Part shown: one piece after another, positions 31,758 through 40,627 of the stretch
Numbering within the stretch: position 1 is the stretch's first letter
How the letters are laid out: every line of letters begins with the position of its first letter
Assembly (NCBI GenBank): GCA_001799575.1
Contig: MGTT01000001.1
Location: forward strand, 1 to 41,350
Source of the DNA: Elusimicrobia bacterium GWA2_56_46
GTDB taxonomy: Bacteria; Elusimicrobiota; Elusimicrobia; Elusimicrobiales; UBA9959
DNA: 41,350 nt
Direction: 5' to 3'
Made by a program: the position numbers and the translations under genes
Notes under the pieces: model-generated
The model's database searches: none
What the model was told of the DNA's origin: nothing
What the model saw: the letters and a program-made list of their open reading frames with translations, nothing else

Positions 31758-33026
31758 TTATTTGTCGGCGGTGTACCAGTTGATAAACTCGTCCCACTGC
31801 GAAGCTTCGGCCCAAGCCAGGCTATTGTAGGCCGGATCCAGCCCATAACCCGGCATATAGACCGACAGGCCCTTGGCGTTGGTATACTCGCTGGTGGTAA
31901 CACGGTTATGCAGCACCAGTTCTTTCAGCAGGTAATTCTGCAGAGCCCCAGCCTTGGCTTTCACCCCGGCATTCTTGGAACCGGCGGCGTAGAGCTGCAG
32001 GAAGTGCCAAAGATCCTTGTTGTCGGCGATGGCAAAGGCCTGCGCGTCCGAAATGGCGGTCTTGACAAGGGCCTTTTCGCCGGAGGCCATGGCGGCGGCG
32101 ACGAAGTCGTTGACGGCCGCCAGGTAGCCCGGCAGCGCGGAAGTCTTGATCAGGCTCTGGGTTGACCCTTCCTTAATCGCCTGATAGTGATTCGCGTAAG
32201 CGTCGACGGCCGCTTTGCCCAGCTGCTCCGGAGTCATGGCGGGGTTCTTTACGATCGGAGCGAGAAACGTATTGTAGGTATAACCGTCGCCGGGCTCGGT
32301 CTCTTCCGAACCCACTATGTACTCGGCATTCGCCATCAGTTCGTAATCCACTTCGGGCATCTGCATAAGGCAGGCGTCCGAGCCATAAACATTTACGCCG
32401 CCGATGCCTTTAAGCGCCAGGCCCAGCTGAGGGGTGGTGACATGACTCCTGAACTCGTCGTCGTAGGAAATACCTTTATGGATGTCCAAAACCCGAGACT
32501 TTTCCCAGCCGGAACCATGGTTCCACATAATGAACATATACTTTTTGGCCGGATACATGGCTTTGGCCCAGTTACCGAACCCGATAACATGCCGGAAGTC
32601 GCCCATATCCACCTTACCGAGATCCCTTATCATGGGAGAGGTGATCTTCCTGGTGTTGCTATCTTTCTGCACCAGGTAGCGGCGGGATGTTTTCCAGTCT
32701 CCGTCGGAACTGTCATGCCCGGCGATGCGGCCTATCTCCACCACTACGTTCACCTTGTCGGAGGAACCGATCATTTCCATCTCGTTCACGTCTTTGAGGG
32801 CGAACTCTTCCAGGTTGTTTTTACCGTTGATGTAGACCATGATGGTCCACTCTTTTTCCGCGGCCTTCATGTCCGGAGACGGAACGGCCGGCGCGGGAAC
32901 CAGATCCGCTATATCCGAGAGCCCTTCTTTGAGGTCATTAGTTTTGGGGTTGTCAAAATTGATTCCGGCATAGAGGGAAGCCGACATCGATAACGCAACC
33001 GCGGTCATCACAAGTTTCTTCAACAT
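31758..33026 (-). CDS. Secreted clostripain-family (C11) cysteine protease, paralogue 2
   Basis: A 422-residue exported C11 peptidase. The signal peptide is residues 1-20 and the mature start GINFDNP mirrors paralogue 1. The catalytic domain starts at WTIMVYINGKNNLEEFALKD (60-79). The dyad is His170 (MWNHGSGW) and Cys219 (VYGSDACLMQM), with the shared EYIVGSEETEPGDGYTYN block after it. I start it at 33026, where AGGAGG lies seven bases before the ATG, rather than at the longer ATG 33086. The close similarity, tandem position and same strand point to gene duplication. The targets may be host or environmental peptides, or other exported proteins; nothing here decides. Confidence 0.93.
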   Translation of the reverse strand: MLKKLVMTAVALSMSASLYAGINFDNPKTNDLKEGLSDIADLVPAPAVPSPDMKAAEKEWTIMVYINGKNNLEEFALKDVNEMEMIGSSDKVNVVVEIGRIAGHDSSDGDWKTSRRYLVQKDSNTRKITSPMIRDLGKVDMGDFRHVIGFGNWAKAMYPAKKYMFIMWNHGSGWEKSRVLDIHKGISYDDEFRSHVTTPQLGLALKGIGGVNVYGSDACLMQMPEVDYELMANAEYIVGSEETEPGDGYTYNTFLAPIVKNPAMTPEQLGKAAVDAYANHYQAIKEGSTQSLIKTSALPGYLAAVNDFVAAAMASGEKALVKTAISDAQAFAIADNKDLWHFLQLYAAGSKNAGVKAKAGALQNYLLKELVLHNRVTTSEYTNAKGLSVYMPGYGLDPAYNSLAWAEASQWDEFINWYTADK

Positions 33027-33123
33027 CTTACATCCTCCTACTTTCTCTTCAAATAGCCGACCGCCCGAAAGCCGCGCGCGCCGCACTAAGCCCGCGCATG
33101 CGTTTAGCCGGTCAAGCCTGAAT

Positions 33124-33151
33124 ATTCTACACCATTATTGACTATTATCAA
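33124..33151 (-). promoter_or_regulatory. Promoter of clostripain paralogue 2
   Basis: On the minus strand: -35 TTGATA (33146-33151), 16-base spacer, -10 TAGAAT (33124-33129). Transcription would start near 33116, giving a leader of about 90 bases. TGGGTCT lies seven bases upstream of -35. Confidence 0.65.
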
Positions 33152-33172
33152 GGACGAAAGACCCATACCCGA

Positions 33173-33190
33173 ATAGGTCTTAAGACCTAT
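33173..33190. promoter_or_regulatory. 18-bp perfect palindrome upstream of clostripain promoter (candidate operator)
   Basis: ATAGGTCTTAAGACCTAT is its own reverse complement. It lies 22 bases upstream of the -35 of clostripain paralogue 2 and just past the hybrid kinase stop codon. A further AAGACC half-site is at 33159-33164, between the palindrome and the -35. The arrangement suits binding of a dimeric regulator; there is no loop or T-run to make it a terminator. Confidence 0.45.
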
Positions 33191-33210
33191 ATAAAAAGCG
33201 CCGCCGAGGA

Positions 33211-35250
33211 TCAGGCGGGTTTCAAAATTTCGGCTATTTTGCCCAGCAGGGCGTCGGGCGTGAACGGCTTCTGCATATAAACCGCTTTTGAGGCCAGCAC
33301 CTTTCCAAATTCTTCCTCTTTATCCACGTATCCGGACATGCACATAATCTTCATGTACGGATATTTCAGGAGAACCTCTTTGGCCAAGGTTATGCCGTCC
33401 ACGCCGGGCATCGCAAGATCGGTGATCATAAGCGCCATAGGTTCCCGGCTCCCGGAGAGGAGCTTCAGCGCCGCCCCGCCCTCAACGGCTTCCGCAACCG
33501 TGTAGCCGGCTCCGGTCAGCACCCTGCTGATTATCCTGCGCATTGCGCCGTCGTCCTCTACGAGCAGTATGCGACCTCCGCCGGTTATGCGAACCGCCGC
33601 CGGATCCGGCTCGGCTTTGGTTTCCACCGCCCTGTCTTTGGCAAGCGGCAGGCTTATAGTAAACACGGTTCCCTTCCCGGACGCGCTTTCCACCTGTATA
33701 TCGCCTCCGCTCTGCTTGATTATGCCGTAGGCCGTGGACAGACCGAGCCCGGTACCCTTGCCTAGTTTCTTGGTAGTAAAAAAAGGTTCGAACATTCTCG
33801 CTTTGACAGCCGCATCCATGCCCTGGCCGGTATCCCTGACGCTCAGCGTCACATATCTTCCGGGGGCAATACTGCCGGGCCCGGCGGTTCCTGGCTGAAC
33901 AACCTCCAGGACGGATGTCGCGACGGTGATCTCGCCGCCCTGGGGCATGGCGTCGCGGGCGTTCAGCACAAGATTAAGTATGACCTGCTCTATCTGACTG
34001 GGATCGGCTTTCACAAGACCTATGGCCTGGTCAAGGTTTAAGGTGAGCGTGATCCTCTCCCCTATAACTCTGTGCAGCATGGCGCCGATATTGGCGATGC
34101 TGTCATTCAGGTTCATAATCCTGGGCTCCATCACCTGACGGCGGCCGAAAGCAAGGAGCTGGCGGACCAGCCGCGCGGCCCTGTCGGCGGCCTTGCTTAT
34201 TTCATCCACATCCTCCAGCCTGGCGTCCCCGGGCGGGAAACTTTTACGCAGCAGATCGGCGTAGCCCAGGACGGGACCGAGCAGATTGTTCAGGTCGTGG
34301 GCGATACCGCCGGACAACTGGCCTATAGAGTCCAGTTTCTGCGCCTGCCACAGGGACTCCTCGCTCTTGCGCAGGGCCTCTTCCGCCTCTTTGCGCCCGG
34401 TAATGTCCTCGAATATTGCCACAAAATGGTCTTTCTCCGGCCTGAAAACCGAAACGCGGAACCATCTTGATAAAGGCCTGACAAAAGTTTCAAACTCTTT
34501 CGACAAGCCCGTCATCGCCACCCGGCCGTAGATCTCCAACAACTCCGGATTGGAATCCCTGATCCCCGGAATGACCTCCGATACTTTCCTGCCCGCCGCG
34601 TTTTTCACGCCGGTCAGGCGCTCGAAAGCGGCGTTCACGTCGATATAAACCCAGTCGGCCGGACGGCCCTGCTCATCAAAGATCATCCTGCAGTAGGCCA
34701 GCCCCTCCAGCATATTCTCGAACAGGTTGCGGTAGCGCCCCTCGCTCCTCTCCAGACTCTTTTTCGCCTCCAGAAGTTCCCGTTCCTTAACCTGAAGTTT
34801 GCGGGAAAAAACCCGCAGATATTCCCCCACCGCATCAGCGCTCCAGACCGCCGGTTCCGCCGGCGGGGAGGCTTCGCCCGTTTTACTTTTTTCGAGTTCC
34901 CCGCGGATCGCGTCAAGAAGCGCGCGGCGATCCACCGGCTTCGCTATGAACCTGGCGGCGCCCATACTGTGGGCGAGCGTCTCCTCGTCCTTTTCTGAAG
35001 CGGTCGCCGTGTACAGGATAACCGGGATCTTTTTCAGCCTGGCGTCCTCCTTAAGCTTATGACAGAACATAAACCCGTCCATTTCAGGCATCATAATATC
35101 CGAAACAACCAGATCCGGAGGGGAAACCAGGGCTTTTGCCAGCGCGTCCACGCCGTTCACGGCGCTTTCCACGGTGTAGCCTTTCCCCGCCAGCAGCGTT
35201 TCCATCACGTCTCTGGCATCCCGATCGTCCTCAACAACAAGTATTTTCAT
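33211..35250 (-). CDS. Hybrid histidine kinase: REC-PAS-HisKA-HATPase-REC
   Basis: A 679-residue soluble (no membrane helix) sensor kinase. An N-terminal receiver (1-115) has acceptor Asp51 (VVSDIMMPEMDG) and Lys105. A short coiled stretch leads to a PAS domain (about 172-290). The HisKA motif GGIAHDLNNLLGPVLGYADL has the phospho-His at about 319. The ATPase domain has N- and G-box motifs (VILNLVLNARDAMPQGG, RDTGQGMD, GTGLGLSTAYG). A C-terminal receiver (about 560-677) has acceptor Asp in MITDLAMPGVDG. A receiver at each end suggests it receives a phosphate signal and relays it internally or to the stand-alone regulators nearby. It lies 22 bases downstream of the deacetylase-like gene, on the secA-lnt strand. 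Confidence 0.94.
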   Translation of the reverse strand: MKILVVEDDRDARDVMETLLAGKGYTVESAVNGVDALAKALVSPPDLVVSDIMMPEMDGFMFCHKLKEDARLKKIPVILYTATASEKDEETLAHSMGAARFIAKPVDRRALLDAIRGELEKSKTGEASPPAEPAVWSADAVGEYLRVFSRKLQVKERELLEAKKSLERSEGRYRNLFENMLEGLAYCRMIFDEQGRPADWVYIDVNAAFERLTGVKNAAGRKVSEVIPGIRDSNPELLEIYGRVAMTGLSKEFETFVRPLSRWFRVSVFRPEKDHFVAIFEDITGRKEAEEALRKSEESLWQAQKLDSIGQLSGGIAHDLNNLLGPVLGYADLLRKSFPPGDARLEDVDEISKAADRAARLVRQLLAFGRRQVMEPRIMNLNDSIANIGAMLHRVIGERITLTLNLDQAIGLVKADPSQIEQVILNLVLNARDAMPQGGEITVATSVLEVVQPGTAGPGSIAPGRYVTLSVRDTGQGMDAAVKARMFEPFFTTKKLGKGTGLGLSTAYGIIKQSGGDIQVESASGKGTVFTISLPLAKDRAVETKAEPDPAAVRITGGGRILLVEDDGAMRRIISRVLTGAGYTVAEAVEGGAALKLLSGSREPMALMITDLAMPGVDGITLAKEVLLKYPYMKIMCMSGYVDKEEEFGKVLASKAVYMQKPFTPDALLGKIAEILKPA

Positions 35251-35272
35251 GGTTTTCCCCGCCGTTATTTTT

Positions 35273-36181
35273 TCAGACCGTCTTTTTCATTTTTATCGCC
35301 GCTATCATAGTATTCGCGTGCAACCGCGCGGCAGCGGATAATTTCGCCGCGTAGCCGCCGCTTAAGACCAGGGCGACCGGGACGCTTCTTTTAAAACATT
35401 CCGAAAAAACCAGTTCGTCCCTTTTTTTCACCCCGGCCGCCGTCAGCCCGAGCCCGCCCAGCAGGTCGCCTTTATAGACGTCCACCCCGGCGTTGTAAAT
35501 GACAAGGTCCGGACGGGCTTTTTCAAATACCGCCGGCAAATTACTTTTCAGCAATCCCAGATACGCGGCGTCACCGGCGCCGGGAGGAAGTTCCAGATCC
35601 AGCGAACCGCGCTCTTTGGCAGCCGGATAAATTCCGCGCTGATGAACTGAAAAAGTGAAAACCGCCTTGTCTTTTCTGAATATCGAAGCCGTGCCGTCGC
35701 CCTGGTGAACGTCCAGATCTATGACCAGCGCGCGTTTTATCTTTTTCTCTTCGCGCAGTTTGTTTATCGCCACCGCTATATCGTTCAGGAGGCAGAAACC
35801 CCCGCCGCGGCCCGCGAAAGCGTGATGCCCTCCCCCGCCGCAATTGATCCCGAGGCCGGTCCTTAAAGCCAGGCGCGCGGCCAGAATAGTGCCGCCGGTA
35901 TTCATCAGGTGCGCCTCTATTACTTCTTTGGCGGTCTCAAGTTCCGCCCTTTCCTGGTCGGCGGGCGTAAGCCTGCCGCCCAGGATCTTATCCACCCAGG
36001 CCGGCGTATGGGCCAGCAGGAGATCCGCCCGCGAGGGCCGCCGGGGCTCCACTATATCGGAAAGCTTGACGATCTTTTCTTTCAAAAGTATTTTCAACGC
36101 CGCTTCAAATTTACCGGTTTTGAATATATGCCCCCTGCTGCCCGTAGTATATTTTTTTGAAAAAACGATAGGAATGGACAT
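35273..36181 (-). CDS. Histone-deacetylase-family amidohydrolase
   Basis: A 302-residue zinc hydrolase of the arginase/deacetylase fold, related to AcuC and acetylpolyamine amidohydrolases. Catalytic His pair is in GGGGHHAF (115-122). The zinc ligands lie in IDLDVHQGDGT (154-164; Asp157 and His159), and the third Asp is expected in or after NAGVDVYKGD. The active-site tyrosine is present in LSGGY. It probably removes acetyl groups from lysines of proteins or from polyamines. In a bacterium with ActP-type acetate uptake, reversal of protein acetylation is a plausible role. It lies in a run with lnt (16-base gap) and the hybrid kinase (22-base gap). Confidence 0.9.
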   Translation of the reverse strand: MSIPIVFSKKYTTGSRGHIFKTGKFEAALKILLKEKIVKLSDIVEPRRPSRADLLLAHTPAWVDKILGGRLTPADQERAELETAKEVIEAHLMNTGGTILAARLALRTGLGINCGGGGHHAFAGRGGGFCLLNDIAVAINKLREEKKIKRALVIDLDVHQGDGTASIFRKDKAVFTFSVHQRGIYPAAKERGSLDLELPPGAGDAAYLGLLKSNLPAVFEKARPDLVIYNAGVDVYKGDLLGGLGLTAAGVKKRDELVFSECFKRSVPVALVLSGGYAAKLSAAARLHANTMIAAIKMKKTV

Positions 36182-36197
36182 AAAAGCGGCGGCAGAT

Positions 36198-37655
36198 TTA
36201 GTACAGCGGAACCCTGGCCGCCAGGACTCCTCGTTCGTTCAGGCCTTTCTTCGCCAGCACCCGGCCCCAGGGGTCTATGACGGCCGAAATGCCGTTGTTG
36301 GCCGCGCGGATGACCGGCCGCCGGGTTTCCACCGCGCGGAAAATATTCACGATAAAATGCTGGTGCGGGGCGGCCGTATCCAGGTACCAGCCGTCGTTCG
36401 TAATATTGAAGAAAACCGCGGCCCCGGCCCGTACGTCGGCGGAGAACAGATACGGGAAAATGGATTCGTAGCAGACGGCCGCGCCCAGTTTTATGCCGCC
36501 GGGAAGCTCGAAGAGGGGCTGTTCCATATCCCCCTCCTCAAATTCCCCAAGGGCGGCCACAGGTTTGATATATTTCCCGAGAAAATCCCTGAGCGGCACA
36601 TATTCCCCGAACGGCACCAGCCGCCTTTTATTGTATGAGGCCTTTATCTCCCCTTTCCCGTCCAGCAGAAAGGCCGCCACGTGGCGTCCATCCCCGCGCG
36701 AAACCGAACCCACAATATTATAGCTTTTGTTTTTCAGGGAAACGGTCCTGAGCCAGCCGGCATAAAAGGGTTCGTCTATCCAGCCGGGCAGGGCGTTTTC
36801 CGGCCAGACTATCAGTTCGGCGTTCTTCAGGCCGCTCAGCAGATCCTCCAGTTCTTTCCGGATCCCGGCGGCTTTTCCGGCATCCCATTTATCGTACAGA
36901 TTTATGCAGGGCTGCAGCAGGGCCGCGTCAAGGTATCCGGCCGGTATTACGGACGAAGCGGCCCCGAGCTCGCGCAGACCATAACCCCAGAGCAGGGCGG
37001 GAACCAGCGCGGCGGGCGCGAAACGCAGGAACTTTTTCCAGGGCCTCTCCTTAGGGATAAACAGCGTCCCCGCCAGCGCCCCCGTAAAACAGACAGCCGC
37101 GCTCAACCCGTAGATCCCGGTCACTGAAACCACCTGAATGAACGGGATATAAGCCCACTGCGTGTAGCCCAGCATGAACCACGGGAACCATACCGCTTTG
37201 AGACTTAAATAAACCTTACCGTACTCCAGCAGCGCCCAGCCCGCCGCGAAGAGATACGGCCAGGCCCGGGGCCCAATCCTTTTCAGATAAAACCCCAGGG
37301 CGGCGGCGGACACGAATTCCGCCGACATAACGAAGCTCAAAGCGGCCAGGCCGAAAACCGAAACGGCCGGATTCACGCCGCCGGCCCGCATAGTCGGATA
37401 GATCCAGTAAAGAATACCGGCATAAAAAGATAAACCGGCTATGAAGCCGGCCATTAAAGCCTGTTTAATATTTCCGGCCCGCCAAAGGGCGATGGTAAGC
37501 GGCGCCAGCGCGAGCCAGGCCAGCCACCCCTGGTTGAATTTGGGATAACTCAGTATCAGCAGCAGTGAAGTGAGCGCGGGAAGCAATAACGGGATTGAAG
37601 ATTTAAGATTCCGGATTCCGGATTTTTGAAATTCTGATTTGGAATCCATCTTCAA
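36198..37655 (-). CDS. lnt: Apolipoprotein N-acyltransferase
   Basis: Transfers the third acyl chain to the N-terminal cysteine of lipoproteins in the inner membrane, the last step of lipoprotein maturation in diderms. The 485-residue protein has an N-terminal membrane region (helices from about 22 to 205) and a C-terminal nitrilase domain with an intact catalytic triad: Glu286 (VWPENALPGW), Lys343 (NKRRLVPFGEYVPL) and Cys395 (GAAVCYESIFP). Residues 10-21 are encoded by a heptamer repeat arm (37593-37627), so the first 21 residues are repeat-derived and not conserved. No alternative ATG lies between these and the first helix. The gene follows secA on the same strand. Confidence 0.95.
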   Translation of the reverse strand: MKMDSKSEFQKSGIRNLKSSIPLLLPALTSLLLILSYPKFNQGWLAWLALAPLTIALWRAGNIKQALMAGFIAGLSFYAGILYWIYPTMRAGGVNPAVSVFGLAALSFVMSAEFVSAAALGFYLKRIGPRAWPYLFAAGWALLEYGKVYLSLKAVWFPWFMLGYTQWAYIPFIQVVSVTGIYGLSAAVCFTGALAGTLFIPKERPWKKFLRFAPAALVPALLWGYGLRELGAASSVIPAGYLDAALLQPCINLYDKWDAGKAAGIRKELEDLLSGLKNAELIVWPENALPGWIDEPFYAGWLRTVSLKNKSYNIVGSVSRGDGRHVAAFLLDGKGEIKASYNKRRLVPFGEYVPLRDFLGKYIKPVAALGEFEEGDMEQPLFELPGGIKLGAAVCYESIFPYLFSADVRAGAAVFFNITNDGWYLDTAAPHQHFIVNIFRAVETRRPVIRAANNGISAVIDPWGRVLAKKGLNERGVLAARVPLY

Positions 37656-37721
37656 TTATTGACCCTAAACACCAATCCTGAATCTTAAATCCGAAATCTT
37701 GAATCCTGAATCCGGAATCTT
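37593..37721. repeat. Fold-back array of heptamers (GATTCNN type), copy 2
   Basis: The left arm is GATTGAA, GATTTAA, GATTCCG, GATTCCG, GATTTTT (37593-37627). After a spacer of about 45 bases the reversed unit runs CAATCCT, GAATCTT, AAATCCG, AAATCTT, GAATCCT, GAATCCG, GAATCTT (37673-37721), ending one base before the secA stop. It shares its unit with 18945-19020. The left arm lies inside lnt. Confidence 0.85.
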
Positions 37722-37722
37722 T

Positions 37723-40368
37723 TTATGCGCCGTGGCATTTTTTGTATTTCTTGCCGGAACCGCAGGGGCAGGGGTCATTCCTGCCCACTTTAAGATTGGC
37801 GTACTTTTCCTGCGGCTTTTTTTTGGTCATCAAATTGCCGCCCTGAGCCGCGCCGGATCCCGCGGCGGCCCCGGCGGGTTCCGCGCCCTCTTCCCGCGTT
37901 ACCCTGGGCCGGGCCGAAACCGCGGGCGGAAGCTGGATCCTGAAAACGTATTCCACCATCTGGTCCCTGACGCGGGCCAGCATCTTCTCGAACATCGCGT
38001 AGGATTCCTTCTGGTATTCTATAAGCGGGTCTTTCTGGCCGTAGGCGCGCAGACCCACGCCTTTTTTAAGGTGATCCAGGTCGTAAAGGTGGTTCTTCCA
38101 GACATGGTCTATGATCTGGAGCAGCAGCACGCGCTGCATCTCGTTGAAGTCCACGCCGCGCCCGGCAAAGTCGGAGGACCGGCCGTCGTAGATCTGCGCG
38201 GCTTTTTCCAGCAGCTCTTTTCTGAGCGCTTCCGGCGGCATATTGTGGAGCTGGTCTTTACTATACTCCAGCTTAAAACCGAAAGTTCTGGCCAGGTAGA
38301 TGTTCAGATTTTCCATGTTCCAGAGCTGGGAGGACTGGTCGGCCGGCGCGCACAGATCCGCCTGCTCTTCCGCCGCCTCCTGGATCATGCTCTTTACCCT
38401 GCCCGTAACCTCTTTCCCGTCCAGGATCACGTTACGGAGCTCGTAAACGGCCATGCGCTGCTTGTTCATGACATTATCGTAATCGAGGAGCTGCTTGCGG
38501 GCGTCGAAGTTCATCCCCTCCACCCGCTTCTGGGCGCCCTCTATCTGGCGGCTGACCAGGGAGGACTCTATGACCTCGCCCTCTTCCATACCGAGCTTCT
38601 CCATGATCATGGAGATCCTGTCCGAACCGAACAGGCGCATCAATTCGTCTTCCAGCGACACGTAGAAAACCGAGGAGCCGTGGTCGCCCTGGCGGGCGCA
38701 GCGGCCGCGCAGTTGGTTGTCTATGCGGCGGGATTCGTGGCGCTCCGTGCCCATGACGTGCAGGCCTCCGACGGAGGCCACGAACTGGTGATTGGCTTCG
38801 TCGGGGGGATTGCCGCCCAGGATGATGTCGGTTCCCCGGCCCGCCATATTGGTGGCGATAGTCACCTGGTTCTTCCGGCCGGCCTGGGCTATGATCTGCG
38901 CCTCCATCTCGTGATATTTGGCGTTCAGCACCTCGTGCGGCACGCCCTTCTGGCGCAGCATCAGGGAAAGCTTCTCCGATTTGTCTATGGAGCGGGTACC
39001 CACCAGCATCGGCTGCCCTTTCTTCCAGCGCTCCTCTATCTCGGCCACGATGGCGTTGTTCTTCTCGCGCTCGGTGCGGTAAATGCGGTCCGGCGCGTCC
39101 TCCCGGATCATGGGGCGGTTCGGCGGGATCTCCACCACGTCCAGCTTGTAGATCTCCCAGAACTCGTCGGCCTCCGTCATGGCCGTGCCGGTCATGCCGG
39201 AAAGCCTGTTATAAAGCTTGAAATAATTCTGGAACGTGATGGTGGCAAGGGTCTGGTTCTCTTCCTTGATGCGCAGGTTTTCCTTGGCCTCGATGGCCTG
39301 GTGCAGGCCGTCCGACCAGCGGCGTCCGGGCATCAGGCGGCCTGTGAACTCGTCCACGATGACGATCTCACCGTCCTTCACCACGTATTCCACGTCTTTC
39401 TTGAACAGATGGTAAGCCCGCAGGGCCTGATTCAGATGGTGCGCCCATTCGGCGCCGACATCGTCGTAGATATTGCCCACGCTGAGGATCTTCTCGGCTT
39501 TCTTTACGCCCTCATCGGTCATAATGACGGAATGGTTCTTCTCGTCTACGACGGCGTCGTAACCCTTGCCCAGATCCACTTCCTCACGTTTTGCGTCTAT
39601 TTCTTCTTTCTCGGTTATGAAACGGACGTTCAGGAGCGGGATGACGCGGTTGACGATATAATATTTGTCGGTGGACTCCTCCGCCGGGCCGGAAATGATA
39701 AGCGGGGTGCGCGCCTCGTCCACCAGAATGGAGTCCACTTCGTCCACGATGGCGTAATTGCGCTCGCGCATGACGCGCTCGGACTTGTCCATGACCATGT
39801 TATCGCGCAGGTAATCGAAGCCGATCTCGTTATTGGTGACGTAAGTGATGTCGCAGTTATACATCGCCCTGCGCTCCTCGTTGCGCATATCGTGCTGTAC
39901 GAAGCCGACGGTCAGGCCCAGAAATTCGTGCACGGGCCCCATCCAGAAGCGATCCCTCTTGGCCAGATAGTCGTTGACGGTGACGACATGGACGCCTTTG
40001 CCGGGCAGGGCGTTCAGATAGGCGGCCAGCGTGGCCACCAGGGTCTTGCCCTCTCCGGTGCGCATTTCCGCGATCTTGCCCTGATGCAGAACTATGCCGC
40101 CCACCATCTGCACGTCGTAGTGGCGCAGCTGTATGGTGCGTTTGGCGGCTTCCCGCACGGCCGCGAAAGCCTCGGGCAGGATGTCGTCAAGAGTTTCCCC
40201 GGCGGCCAGGCGCTCCTTGAACTCCACGGTCTTTGAACTGAGCTCCCCGTCGCTGAGTTTGGAGATCTCTTCCTCAAAAGAATTTATCCGGGCCACCAGA
40301 GGGTGAACCGTCTTCAAAGCCCTTTCGCTTTTACTGCCGATAACCGCCTCAACAAGTTTTTTAAGCAT
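37723..40368 (-). CDS. secA: Preprotein translocase ATPase SecA
   Basis: The motor that drives unfolded preproteins through SecYEG. The protein has 881 residues from the ATG at 40368, which gives the standard SecA opening ([19 protein letters not shown]). A longer in-frame start at 40431 adds 21 unconserved residues. Walker A is MRTGEGKT (ending at about 109), Walker B/DEAD-like is [15 protein letters not shown], then the preprotein cross-linking domain, the helicase motif [13 protein letters not shown], the helical wing and scaffold, and a C-terminal linker rich in Ala/Gly. It ends with a complete zinc-binding SEC-C motif ([19 protein letters not shown]), which binds SecB or ribosomes. Neither start has a clear ribosome binding site. 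secA is followed by lnt, linking export and lipoprotein maturation. Confidence 0.97.
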   Translation of the reverse strand: MLKKLVEAVIGSKSERALKTVHPLVARINSFEEEISKLSDGELSSKTVEFKERLAAGETLDDILPEAFAAVREAAKRTIQLRHYDVQMVGGIVLHQGKIAEMRTGEGKTLVATLAAYLNALPGKGVHVVTVNDYLAKRDRFWMGPVHEFLGLTVGFVQHDMRNEERRAMYNCDITYVTNNEIGFDYLRDNMVMDKSERVMRERNYAIVDEVDSILVDEARTPLIISGPAEESTDKYYIVNRVIPLLNVRFITEKEEIDAKREEVDLGKGYDAVVDEKNHSVIMTDEGVKKAEKILSVGNIYDDVGAEWAHHLNQALRAYHLFKKDVEYVVKDGEIVIVDEFTGRLMPGRRWSDGLHQAIEAKENLRIKEENQTLATITFQNYFKLYNRLSGMTGTAMTEADEFWEIYKLDVVEIPPNRPMIREDAPDRIYRTEREKNNAIVAEIEERWKKGQPMLVGTRSIDKSEKLSLMLRQKGVPHEVLNAKYHEMEAQIIAQAGRKNQVTIATNMAGRGTDIILGGNPPDEANHQFVASVGGLHVMGTERHESRRIDNQLRGRCARQGDHGSSVFYVSLEDELMRLFGSDRISMIMEKLGMEEGEVIESSLVSRQIEGAQKRVEGMNFDARKQLLDYDNVMNKQRMAVYELRNVILDGKEVTGRVKSMIQEAAEEQADLCAPADQSSQLWNMENLNIYLARTFGFKLEYSKDQLHNMPPEALRKELLEKAAQIYDGRSSDFAGRGVDFNEMQRVLLLQIIDHVWKNHLYDLDHLKKGVGLRAYGQKDPLIEYQKESYAMFEKMLARVRDQMVEYVFRIQLPPAVSARPRVTREEGAEPAGAAAGSGAAQGGNLMTKKKPQEKYANLKVGRNDPCPCGSGKKYKKCHGA

Positions 40369-40500
40369 AGTAGTGATATTTAACAACTTTTGAGCCGGCT
40401 TATAAAGGGCCGACCCAAAATTGAAAACCATAATGCCGCAAAAAAGTTAAAGCGTCCTGATTACGGATTGCCGCCGCATCCGCCGGAAGTTTCACAATTC

Positions 40501-40524
40501 ATCCCGACATGACGTTGTCGGGAT
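40501..40524. repeat. Hairpin in the secA-restriction gene intergenic region
   Basis: ATCCCGACA (40501-40509) is complementary to TGTCGGGAT (40516-40524) around a 6-base loop. It lies in the 259-base divergent gap 40369-40627. Downstream on the plus strand are a promoter-like pair (TTGTCG at 40515-40520 and TATATG at 40539-40544, 18-base spacer) and TAGAAT at 40586-40591. The hairpin overlaps the possible -35, so it could modulate it. No secA promoter is obvious. Confidence 0.5.
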
Positions 40525-40627
40525 GGTCTGCTATACTGTATATGGGTCGGCGCAAGGGGATACGCTTCAAATTGAGGCAATTTTGTAGAATCTAGTGATA
40601 GAGGGAGATTTAAAACATTGGGGATAT

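Noticed and set aside
37699-40236. 845-residue open frame antisense to secA
   Set aside because: It is the shadow of a strongly conserved gene in GC-rich DNA. The translation is rich in His, Val and Arg without any known motif, and secA has every expected domain.
40595-40627. Upstream GTG start for the restriction endonuclease
   Set aside because: The added 11 residues have no match to the family, while the ATG at 40628 has a GGGG ribosome binding site and gives the expected start.
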